Source: Pseudomonadota bacterium (lineage in GTDB: Bacteria > Pseudomonadota > Gammaproteobacteria > Steroidobacterales > Steroidobacteraceae). Taken from it: DNA of 5,993 bases. This document shows, one piece after another, positions 1 to 5,993 of this stretch. Made by a program: the position numbers and the translations under genes. The stretch spans positions 1 to 5,993 of the forward strand of contig JAJXZV010000226.1 of the NCBI GenBank assembly GCA_021779875.1. Direction: 5' to 3'. The number at the start of each line of letters is the position of its first letter. The stretch's first letter is position 1. The notes under the pieces were generated by a model, which ran no database searches, was not told the origin of the DNA, and saw nothing but the letters and a program-made list of their open reading frames with translations.

Positions 1-3000
1 AAAACGGCGTGACGGTCCAGTCCGCGGCGTTGGCGCCGCTGAGCGCTCCCTGGCCGACCCCGGTCAGCGGCGCCGCGCTCCGATTGGTGACCGTGAACGC
101 CACGGCCGAGCTGCGCTGGAATGGGAAGGTCACCGGAAAGGCCGCGGCGGCCGGGCTGATCGCCGCGGTGCCGCCGTCCAGGAACTCCACGGCACCGGCG
201 TCGACGTGCTGATCGGTCTTGCGCGGGTTGCCGTAGAAGTCGAGGCTGGGCGCCTCGGCGTAGGTCGGCGAGCTCGCGGGCACGTAGTCGATCGCGGGCG
301 ACCCGGCGGCCGGCGAATAATTGCCGAGCACCGCCTGGGTGACCGGGTTCACCAGCGACAGCGGACCCCAGCGCAGGTTCACCCAGTTGTTGCCCTCGTC
401 GACGGTCGCCACCGGCGTCAGGCTGAATATCGGGTTCGGCACCGTCGCATCCGAGATGCCCGGCGGCACCGACCACCCGGAGCTGCCGAATTCCGGCGGC
501 TGGCGCGAGCCGTTGCAATACTGGCTCACGAAGGTCGGATTGCTCGCGGTGTTGTTGAGGCCCGGATAGTCGCCCGCATCGGTCAGCACCCCCCACATGG
601 GTGCGAGCGTGACGCCGGAGGCGTGGTTGGTCGGACCGGTGTCGCCGCGCACCCCGAGATCCCAGAAGCTCGCCGTCACGCAGGCGCCCGTGCCGCCGCT
701 GATCAGCACCCCGTTCCCGTTCGCCGTGGTGGCGTCGGCCGCCGGCTGCGAGGGCGCCGGAATGCCGGTGAACGCGTTGTACATGGAGATGGTGGCCTGC
801 TGGAACTGCGGGCTCAGGGCGCCGACGCCGATGTCGTAGGCGCTGTTCTGCCAGATCACGTTGTTGTACAGCTCGGGGTAAGAGGCCACGCGGCAGGTGC
901 CGTTGAGCGCCTTGGTGCCGGGCGCGTAGTGCGCCTCGGGACAGATCACGTTGAGGCTCGCCGGCAGATTCGCCGTGAGCACTGCGCTGTTCGGCTCGCT
1001 CACCAGCCCGGCCGGTTGCGGCTGCGACATCTGGCCGCAGTTCGCCGTGCAGGTCGGACCCTGCTGGCTCGCCAAGGGCGCGCCCAGGGTGTTGAACAGC
1101 ACGCCCGCGGTCGCGGTGGTGGAGTTCGACACGATGGTGTTGTTGATGATGTCGATCTTCAGCGCATCGAGCAGCGAGATGCCCGCGCCATCCCAGCCGG
1201 CGACGTTGTTGGCGATGATGTTGTTGGTGACCTTCGGCGCATACCAGCGCTTCGGCTGGGTCGGGAAGGTCACCACGTCCGTGCCGTTCACGCCCTGGAA
1301 GGCGATACCGCCGCCCGTGCCGGCCTCGGCCGCGTTGCCCAAGATCAGGTTCGCGTTGATCACCAGTCCCGGGCCCACCCCATCGGTCGGCCCGACCGAG
1401 CCGAGCGGTGGCACGCAGTCGGCGTCGGTGAGGGTGCCGCAGGGCGGATCGACGTCCGGTGCGCCCATGATGATCAGTCCGCCGCCGTTCGTCGGGATCG
1501 TGGGATTCAAGCTCTGGTTGAACAGGAAGGTGTTGTGCTCGATGTCTCCGTTGAACGTCAGGCCCATGTGGCCGAAGCCGCCGCCGTCGCCGCTGCTGAG
1601 GTTCCCGCACACCCAGTTGTAGTTGAACTTGTAGTAGTCCGAGCCGGTGCAGAAGCTCACCCCGCCGGCGCCCGCCGGTGTCGCCGAGAACAGCTCGTCC
1701 CCCGTCGAGGAATTCAGCGACACCGCGTTGTGGTGCACGTTGACGTTCATATCGAAGCAGTACGGCTGCAGGGTGTTCGCCGGACCGAGGTTCGGCTCGC
1801 AGGAGCCGGGTGCCGCGTTGGCCGCGTTGCCCGCGACGTACGCCCCGGGATGCTCGCCCTGGCCGACGTTGATGCCGCCGGAGAGCGTGCCGGCATTGGC
1901 GCGGATGCGGTTGTTGGCGATCTCGAGATTGTGGCCCCAGGCGTGTACGAAGATGGCGCCGCCGCCCTGCGAGCTCTGGGTGAGGGTGATGCCGTCGATG
2001 CGCGACGGATTGCACCAGAAGTTGCTCGCGAACCGGCCGCCGCACTGCGCCGCGGTGAGCAGCGTGGTGCCGGTCGGGAAGATGTCCGACGCGAACGGAT
2101 TGGAGGGGAAGTTCACGCCCTTGGACAGCACGGTGATGCCGGCGCCCTCGAGCGAACCCATCAGGGTCGGCTCCTGCAGCAGCTCGGCGAGATTGCCGTT
2201 GAGGGTCGCGTCCCAGCCCACCGTCGCCTCGAGCGGCAGCCGGTCGATCTGCGGGTTGAGGCTGCCGTCCGGCAGCGTCGCCGGCTGGAAATATCGGAGC
2301 GTGGTCGCGCTGCCGGTGAAGTTCGCGCCGTTGGCGCCGCTGCCGCACTTGAACGTGCCCGTGGGGTCGTATGAGTGGGAGGTGCTGATCGGCGCGCCGT
2401 CGAGGGCCAGGCCGAACAGGCAGTTGACCTCGCGCCGCCACGGATCGAGCTTGCCGGCGGGCTGGGTGTTGGCGTTGAGCACCACGGATGCCGCGCCCAC
2501 GCCCTGCAGCCGCACCGGCTTCCACATGAGCACCATTTCCTCGTAATCGCCGGGCGGCACGATGATGAGGTCGCCGGGCGCCGCCGCATCGATCGCGTTC
2601 TGGATGCTGCCCGTCTGGCTCTGCAGCAGCGGCTTGGCGGACCCGAGGATGGTCGGGGTCTTGCCGCCCACGGTGACCGTGACGGCGTCCACCGACTGGC
2701 GGCCGTTGCCGGCGGTGATCACGAGCTCACCGCAGCGCGCGAGCGAGCCGCCGTAGAGCGCCTGCTGCTGGACGGCGCAGACCGGCATCGCGTCCGGCAC
2801 GGTCACCGTGATCTGGGTGTCGCTCCAGCCGGTGATGGTCGCCGGCACGCCGCCGATGGTCACCAGCGAGGCCGTGTTGCAGGCCGGGCTGCCGGCGGTG
2901 GGCGATGTGCATTGCGCGCCGAACCCGTAATGCCGCGTGATTTTCTTCTGATTGAACGGGAAGGTGGTGGCCGAGGGCCCCGAGTAGGCGTAGTTCGGCA

Positions 3001-5993
3001 CCAGCTGGTCGCCCAACGCGTTGATGGTCAGCGAGTGACCGGTGGCGCTCACCCACGGTCCCGACAGGGCCGGGATGCCCGCGCCGCTGGCGCCCGCCTC
3101 GGCGGTGCTGTTGAGCACCGAGGCCACCGCCGGCGTTGCGTCCGGGTAGTCGCAGTCGACGTTGTTGTAACCGGCGCCCGCGAACGCGGAGGTCGGGACC
3201 ACGGGGGTGTCGAGGTACTGCGTGGTGCCCGGCATGAAGGGCAGCTCGTAGCAGAACTGGCTGTAGCCCTGGGTGTACAGCGGATCCGGGATCATCTTGC
3301 CGTTGGTCGCCGAGCCGATGCGGGTGTCGAGGATCGGGCCGGGGTCGTTCATGCAGAAGACCATCATGGTCGGCGAGTAACCGGTCGGATTCGGCGGGTT
3401 GACCTCCCAGGTGGAGTAGGTCATGCCGTTGTAGGCGCCCCAGTGGTCCGCGTAGACGCGGTTGGTCTCGTTGCCCGCCCAGTCGCGCACCGAGACCGGC
3501 AGGTCGGGCGGCGAGAACTTCTCGCCGAATTGCGGCGAGAACGGGTCGAATTCCGAGGTGTAGTCGTCGGTGATGCCGCCGGTGAACTTGCTGGCGATGT
3601 GCGCCGAGGTATACACGTAGAACTTGGCGATGGCGCCCATCTGATCGCCGAGCGTGACCTCCTTGCGGTCGCAGAGGTTGCGGGTCGCGCCGGCGAACGG
3701 CGCCACCTGATGGGTCTGAGGATACAGGCTGATGTAGTCCGGCACGATGCGCGCCTCGCCCACGCACGGCCACACGGGCTCGAAGGTGAAGCCCGGCACC
3801 GTGGAGGTGCGCGGCTGCGCGCCGAGGCTCTGGGTCGGGTTCTGCAGGTTGTAGCCGTTCGCCTGGCTCGCGACCGACGCCTGGTCGGGAATGATGAAGA
3901 TGTTGCCCAGGGCGCCGAACTGCTGCGAGACCGGGGCGATGAAGTTGTCGCCGATGAGGATGTTCTTGTCCTCCTCCTTGACCAGCTCGAAGCCCGGCGG
4001 CACCACCACCTCCACCACGTACTTGCCGGGAGGCAGCATCGGCAGGCCCGCGTACAGGTCCGGGGCCTTGACCGGATTGGCGACGCAGATCTTGCAGTTG
4101 GTCGCGTTCGGTTTGCCCGTGGTCGGGTCGACCGAGACCACGCTCGGGAACTGGTACATGCCGTCGTACGGCGCCGGCTGCAGCTGGTTCCAGTTGTGCA
4201 TGCCGTCGTAGCACTTGAATTGCGAGTTGGCGGGCAGGGGCGTGGGCGCGCCCGCGGTGCCGTGCTGCACGTTGTTGTAGAGGTCGAGGTATTGCGGCTG
4301 GTTGTAAAGAGAGAAGAAGAAGAGATCCGGGATCGCGCTGGTGACGCCCAGACCCGGGGCGGCGCCCTGGCCGGGGCAGTTCATGTTCGGGATCTGGCTG
4401 ACGCCGTCGGCGCCGAGGTGGAAGCCCTGCGCGTAGTCGTCCCAGCTGCTGGTCTGGGTGGTGTCGACCAGCGTGAGCGTCGGCGTGACGCCGTCCGTCG
4501 AGACCCCCTCCTGGTAGAGGTTGATGACCACGTGCGGCACCAGCGGTTCCCACTGCGTCTGCACCAGCAGCTGCGGATCGTCGAACGGCCGGGTCGAGGC
4601 ATAGACCACGTGGCCCTTGATGCCGCCGTTCTCGCCCGCAACGTACGGCTCCTTGCCGAACTCCAGGAAGTTGTTCTGGCCGGAAAATCCCTGCCAGCCC
4701 TCGACGGCGCCCGACCAGGGATTGTCGATGCGTCCGCTCGAGAGGGTGGGCGAGCAGGTGGTCACGCTCGTCGCGCTGCCGCTTGGCAGGCTGGTGGTGC
4801 ACGCGCTCGGCGGGTCGCTCGTGCCGGGCCCGTTCCGGATGGACTTGCCGGTGCAATCGGCGCCCGCGCAGTACACGGAGCCCGGAACCCGCAGGTTCGC
4901 GGGCACCGAGACCATCTCCGCGGTGTTCGCCAGGAACTTGCCGATCGTCGAGCTGCCGCAGGGCGGATAGCCGGTCGTCCCGCAGGAGGGCGAGCCGTCG
5001 GTGGGCCCGCCCACGTCGTACACCACGTGCGTGCCGGTGTTCTTGTAGCGGGTCACGTCGGTCTCGACCACGTACCAGCTGAACAGCGGGAAGGTCTCGT
5101 TGAAGTTCGCCGTGCCGTTGAAATCGGTCTGCAGCATGTTCTCCACGCTGCCGTCGCGCATGCGCACCGCGACGTTGGCGAACGGAATGCCGAGTTCGCT
5201 CGACTGCGAGACGCCATCCCCGTTGTCGTCGATGAAGGTGCGCGTGTAGATGTTGGCCTGCCACTGGGTGGCGGCCACGTCGCCCATGTCGCAGACCCCC
5301 GGGCCGGTCTTGGGGCCGGGACAATTCGACTGCAGTCCGGCGCCCAGACCGACCGGCGTCGACAGGCCGTCGACCAGCTGGTCGTTCCACTGATCGAAGG
5401 TGGTGACGCGCCAGGAGCCGTTCGGCAGGTTGTCGAGCTCGAATTTGCCGTTGCCGTCGCACTTGGTGAAGGCGAAGTCCTCGCCGTCCGGGTCGCCGAA
5501 GCTCACGTAGCACTGCGTCCAGTAGAAGGTGTCGTGCGAGCCGCTGCCGTACAGGCGCTCATCGGGCGAGCGGCTCAGATGCTCGCCGACCACGCGGCCG
5601 ATGATCTTGTTGGTGCAATTGGTGCCGGTGATGTTCAGATCGGTGCCGTTGCACACGCCCGCGTGGCGTGAGTTGATGATGGCCGGATTGGCGAAGCCGA
5701 TGCTCACGTGGAACGACGCCGGGCCGTACTCCTGGAAGTAGCTCGGCTCGCTGATCTTGACGAACGAGTCGTGCGCCTTCTGTCCATCGAGGGTGTTGGT
5801 CTGCAGCCACTCCTCGCCGCGCGCGATGCGATCGGCGCCCGGGGTCGCGATCACGCCGAAGCGGCCCGGCATGAGGTTGGCGATGACCGCCTGACCCGCG
5901 AGCGGCGAGAGGGTCACGCCGTCGGACTCGTACTTCGGACAGGTGACGATCATGCCGGTGATGCCCTGGGACGCGGCGCTGATCGGGCAGGCG
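1..5993 (-). CDS. Giant modular secreted/surface protein (internal fragment): prealbumin-like, TIG, beta-helix and choice-of-anchor modules
   Basis: One reading frame is open across the whole window, with 1997 complete codons from 5992 to 2. Neither a start nor a stop is visible, so both termini lie outside. The frame is supported by recognisable domains along its length, by third positions that are nearly always G or C, and by a plausible amino-acid mix rich in Gly, Ala, Thr, Asn and Pro. In order it carries a partial prealbumin-like module, three more such modules and a probable fourth, a TIG/IPT-like module, a PbH1-type beta-helix, a choice-of-anchor Q-like segment and the beginning of an ASH/choice-of-anchor D-like module. 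About 43 cysteines, often in close pairs, and the module types point to export and disulfide formation. No transmembrane helix, CxxCH haem site, sortase LPxTG motif or PEP-CTERM tail lies in this part; signal peptide and anchor would be outside. The exact function is unknown: adhesin, structural surface protein or carbohydrate-active protein are all possible. No frameshift or internal stop was seen. Confidence 0.95.
2..169 (-). other. ASH/choice-of-anchor D-like module (N-terminal part, cut by window edge)
   Basis: Residues 1942-1997. The sequence runs AFPVTFPFQRSSAVAFTVTN (1951-1970), then RSAAPLTGV, and SGANAADWTVT at 1985-1995. This fits the ASPM/SPD-2/Hydin-type immunoglobulin-like repeat as found in bacterial choice-of-anchor D proteins ('F-G-x-x-x-V-G-x-x-S-x-x-x-x-x-x-T-N-x-G-x-x-P-L-x-x-x ... 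S-G-x-x-A-x-D-F-x-V'). Only the first half to two-thirds is in the window, and more copies or the sorting tail may follow. Confidence 0.75.
182..559 (-). other. Choice-of-anchor Q-like segment
   Basis: Residues 1812-1937. It has the hallmarks in order: NNTASNPTFVSQY (1813-1825), GNYSPAAGSPAIDYVPASS (1890-1908), and DFYGNPRKTDQHVDAGAVEF (1918-1937). The 'N-P-x-F ... S-P-A-x-x-x-G-S-P-A-I-D ... D-x-x-G-x-x-R ... x-D-x-G-A-x-E-F' series is the known C-terminal signature of choice-of-anchor Q proteins. These are beta-helix surface proteins whose sorting tails vary between lineages. Here it closes the beta-helix and is followed by another module instead of an immediate sorting tail. Confidence 0.8.
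560..820 (-). other. Linker between beta-helix and choice-of-anchor Q-like segment
   Basis: Residues 1725-1811. It is rich in Ala, Gly, Thr and Pro, with a strand-like GVLISGGTGACVTASFWDLG (1761-1780) that may be a last degenerate coil. It contains Cys1771 and an R-G-D triplet at 1782-1784. In choice-of-anchor Q proteins the region before the GSPAID motif usually consists of final helix coils, so this may be part of the same fold. Confidence 0.4.
821..2611 (-). other. Right-handed parallel beta-helix (PbH1-type repeats)
   Basis: Residues 1128-1724. The opening SIQNAIDAAAPGDLIIVPPG (1129-1148), then DYEEMVLMWKPVRLQGVG, is the standard N-terminal cap and first coil of pectate-lyase-like or NosD/DUF1565-like beta-helices ('I-Q-x-A-I-D-A-A-x-x-G-D-x-I-x-V-x-P-G-x-Y'). 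Repeated coils with Asn ladders follow at about 1331-1377, 1415-1448, 1454-1477, 1482-1510, 1541-1567, 1586-1610, 1611-1634 and 1706-1724. Typical units are LEIANNRIRANAG, VTNNIIANNVAGWDGAGISL and IDIINNTIVSNST. The fold is common in polysaccharide lyases, hydrolases, epimerases and surface adhesins. No catalytic residues can be assigned with confidence, so enzymatic activity is open. Close cysteine pairs occur inside (1191/1216, 1317/1327, 1398/1412, 1448/1462, 1518/1526, 1648/1652). Confidence 0.85.
2003..2494 (-). other. Non-repetitive insertion within the beta-helix
   Basis: Residues 1167-1330. After the first coil the regular Asn-ladder pattern is absent for about 160 residues and resumes at RIDGITL (1331). 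The segment includes DPWRREVNCLFGLALDGAP (1183-1201), a Gly/Thr-rich stretch and ATLNGNLAELLQEPTLMGS (1262-1280). Pairs Cys1191/1216 and Cys1317/1327 bracket it. It may be a loop or subdomain packed on the helix, or irregular coils that I cannot resolve by eye. Confidence 0.45.
2657..2944 (-). other. TIG/IPT-like immunoglobulin-fold module
   Basis: Residues about 1017-1112. The core SLVTIGGVPATITGWSDTQI (1042-1061) continues into TVTVPDAM, the typical TIG pattern 'V-x-x-G-G-x-x-A-x-x-x-x-x-S-D-T-x-I-x-x-x-V-P'. The last strands, GELVITAGNGRQSVDAVTVT (1088-1107), match the usual closing 'G-x-x-x-V-x-x-x-x-G-x-S'. Between them is an unusual Gln/Ala/Gly-rich insertion (about 1070-1087). Cysteines 1028/1038 and 1072/1087 form two close pairs at loops. 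TIG modules in bacterial surface proteins commonly act as spacers or carbohydrate-associated modules; here it sits directly ahead of the beta-helix. Confidence 0.75.
2945..3337 (-). other. Linker region before the TIG-like module
   Basis: Residues 886-1016. It includes FCYELPFMPGTTQYLDTPVV (913-932) and a GAGYNNVDCDYP stretch with Cys947, then an Ala/Ser/Gly-rich segment at 953-979. A strand-like SLTINALGDQL at 987-997 precedes the TIG-like module. No domain is recognised. Cys914 has no very close partner, so any disulfide here would be longer range, for example to Cys880 or Cys947. Confidence 0.4.
3338..3589 (-). other. Possible fourth prealbumin-like module
   Basis: Residues 802-885. The order of elements echoes the SdrD_B plan in diverged form. 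FTGGITDD (803-810) resembles the opening strand and acidic turn. EFDPFSPQFGEKFSPPDLPV (814-833) stands where 'D-x-N-x-x-x-x-x-G-E-x-G-L-P' is expected. SVRDWAGNETNRVYADHWGAY (834-854) resembles 'V-x-x-D-x-x-G ... x-T-D-x-x-G-x-Y', and PTGYSP (869-874) resembles the closing PPGY turn. No single element is decisive, so this could instead be an unrelated domain. Confidence 0.4.
3590..3802 (-). other. Unrecognised block
   Basis: Residues 731-801. It contains PGFTFEPVWPCVGEARIVPD (733-752), a Pro/Tyr/His-containing stretch, Cys774, and a strand-like KFYVYTSAHIASKF at 790-803 leading into the next module. Cys743 and Cys774 could pair. I do not recognise a family. The composition is that of a folded beta-rich segment rather than a linker. 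Confidence 0.35.
3953..4633 (-). other. Prealbumin-like module, apparently split by a long insertion
   Basis: Residues 454-680. The N-terminal half has the family's opening, with GGIKGHVVYASTRPFDD (456-472) followed by VPHVVINLYQEG (485-496) and TLTLVDTTQTSSWDD (505-519). The expected closing hairpin does not follow. It appears only about 130 residues later as LYAGLPMLPPGKYVVEVVVP (646-665), with the PPGFE turn at 665-669. I read this as one sandwich interrupted by residues about 515-640. Two adjacent incomplete modules is the alternative. The insertion contains Cys539, Cys594 and a C-K-I-C motif at 633-636. It is not followed by His, so it is not a haem site. Confidence 0.55.
4634..5011 (-). 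other. Cys/Ser/Thr/Gly/Pro-rich linker
   Basis: Residues 328-453. No known fold is recognised. The segment is rich in Ser, Thr, Gly and Pro and holds six cysteines in three close pairs: 337/345, 375/380 and 398/413. Its end is more ordered and aromatic (GWQGFSGQNNFLEFGKEPYV, 432-451) and leads directly into the next prealbumin-like module. It is probably a disulfide-knotted spacer rather than a free flexible linker. Confidence 0.5.
5012..5263 (-). other. SdrD_B-like module with calcium loop
   Basis: Residues 244-327. This is the clearest SdrD_B-type module in the window. The opening strand leads into FIDDNGDG (253-260), then LGIPFANVAVRMRDGS (267-282) and the T-D-F-N-G-T-A-N-F hairpin (289-297), ending in a WYVVETD strand (306-312). 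This is the family order 'F-x-D-x-N-x-D-G ... E-x-G-I-P-x-x-x-V-x-V ... T-D-x-x-G'. In staphylococcal Sdr proteins such domains bind calcium and form rigid rods outside the cell; the same role is inferred here. Cys is absent from this module itself, unlike its surroundings. Confidence 0.85.
5195..5230 (-). other. EF-hand-like calcium-binding loop
   Basis: Residues 255-266 read D-D-N-G-D-G-V-S-Q-S-S-E. This is a 12-residue loop with acidic or amide residues at positions 1, 3 and 5 (Asp255, Asn257, Asp259), Gly at 6 and Glu at 12, the classic EF-hand spacing. The loop sits where SdrD_B domains carry their calcium site. Binding itself is inferred. Confidence 0.7.
5348..5611 (-). other. Prealbumin-like beta-sandwich module (SdrD_B / carboxypeptidase-regulatory type)
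   Basis: Residues 128-215. It opens with a strand of the form K-I-I-G-R-V-V, continues to CYVSFGDPDGED, and ends with the typical hairpin KCDGNGKFELDNLPNGSWRV (residues 177-196). The 'D-G-N-G-x-F-x-x-x-N-L-P-x-G-x-W-x-V' pattern is characteristic of this fold. Cys161 and Cys178 flank the central loop and could be disulfide bonded. The module is followed after about 30 residues by the next copy of the same fold, so this part is a tandem array, most simply read as a stalk. Confidence 0.7.
5612..5827 (-). other. Unrecognised block between the first two prealbumin-like modules
   Basis: Residues 56-127. I do not recognise this segment. It is unlike the Gly/Thr-rich linkers elsewhere: it begins with a charged stretch (ADRIARGEEWLQTNTLDG), continues through an aromatic stretch (EPSYFQEYGPASFHVSIGF), and ends near Cys114 and Cys126. 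The mix of charge, aromatics and few low-complexity residues suggests a folded, possibly conserved element. No catalytic motif can be named. Confidence 0.4.
5813..5992 (-). other. C-terminal part of a prealbumin-like (carboxypeptidase-regulatory/Cna-B type) module
   Basis: Residues 1-60. The stretch AVIANLMPGRFGVIATPGAD matches the usual closing strands of a prealbumin-like beta-sandwich, where an 'F-x-NLPPGxYxV' hairpin is followed by a Pro-Gly turn. The opening strands would lie beyond the window edge. Cys2 and Cys18 could form a pair. In secreted bacterial proteins such modules usually serve as stalks or spacers and may bind ligand. The assignment rests on the hairpin motif only, so it is tentative. 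Confidence 0.5.

Noticed and set aside
1200..1235. Short direct repeat of a gatgttgttgg-like motif
   Set aside because: It is explained by the Asn-Asn-Ile ladder codons of two adjacent beta-helix turns, not by a DNA-level repeat or CRISPR.
206..2374. 722-residue open frame on the plus strand
   Set aside because: It is in exact mirror register with the minus-strand coding codons, rich in Arg, Ala, Val, His and Gly with no recognisable domain, and is open only because TTA, CTA and TCA codons are avoided in the real gene.
951..2546. Shorter plus-strand open frames at 951-1622 and 1647-2546
   Set aside because: They lie opposite the beta-helix coding region, lack domain matches and contain Pro/Ser-rich stretches expected from reading antisense of Gly- and Asn-rich repeats.
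4081..4105. C-K-I-C motif considered as a c-type cytochrome haem site
   Set aside because: The residue after the second Cys is Val, not His, and no CxxCH occurs anywhere in the translated frame.
4306..4326. Purine-rich run on the plus strand (encoding three consecutive Phe codons)
   Set aside because: It reads through cleanly as F-F-F-S-L in the coding frame and there is no sign of slippage or a regulatory element.
2727..5513. 928-residue open frame on the minus strand in another frame
   Set aside because: It overlaps the well-supported domain-bearing frame, is dominated by Arg, Gly, His and Leu, shows no known motifs, and would need a frameshift relation to the real gene that is not seen.
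2375..5671. 1098-residue open frame on the plus strand
   Set aside because: Same mirror frame as the 206-2374 frame, separated from it by a single stop. It has low-complexity Arg/Val/His/Ala composition and no domain signature, so it is a shadow.
1..5993. Multicopper oxidase or other metalloenzyme in the frame
   Set aside because: No HxH/HCHxxxH-type copper motif series was found. His residues are scattered and do not match a known metal site.

Overview
The window holds one thing: the interior of a single very large protein gene on the minus strand. Reading the reverse complement from position 5992 down to position 2 gives 1997 codons with no stop. There is no credible start or end, so the gene runs off both edges and the full protein exceeds 1997 residues. 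Residue numbers below count from the first complete codon at the high-coordinate edge (residue 1 = 5990-5992; residue n begins at 5992-3(n-1)).

The DNA is GC-rich (above 60% by eye), with almost all third codon positions G or C. Together with the domain types this suggests a high-GC bacterium, perhaps a proteobacterium, but nothing here fixes the taxon. I see no RNA gene, mobile element, CRISPR array, promoter or terminator, and no intergenic space.

The protein looks secreted or surface-exposed and modular. The N-terminal half (5992 to about 3338) carries one partial and four fuller beta-sandwich modules of the prealbumin-like class (SdrD_B / Cna-B / carboxypeptidase-regulatory type). One has a clear EF-hand-like calcium loop and one appears split by a long insertion. 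They are separated by unrecognised blocks and a Cys/Ser/Thr/Gly/Pro-rich linker. A TIG/IPT-like module follows (about 2944-2657). Next is a long right-handed parallel beta-helix with Asn-rich PbH1-type coils (about 2611-821). A choice-of-anchor Q-like segment (559-182) comes after it, and the start of an ASH/choice-of-anchor D-like module (169-2) is cut by the window edge.

The most unusual property is about 43 cysteines, most in close pairs along the chain, which fits an oxidised, disulfide-stabilised extracytoplasmic protein. The biological role cannot be read from the sequence. Adhesion, surface-layer or sheath structure, or polysaccharide binding or cleavage by the beta-helix all remain possible. 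Long open frames on the plus strand and in another minus frame are shadows of this gene and are not annotated.
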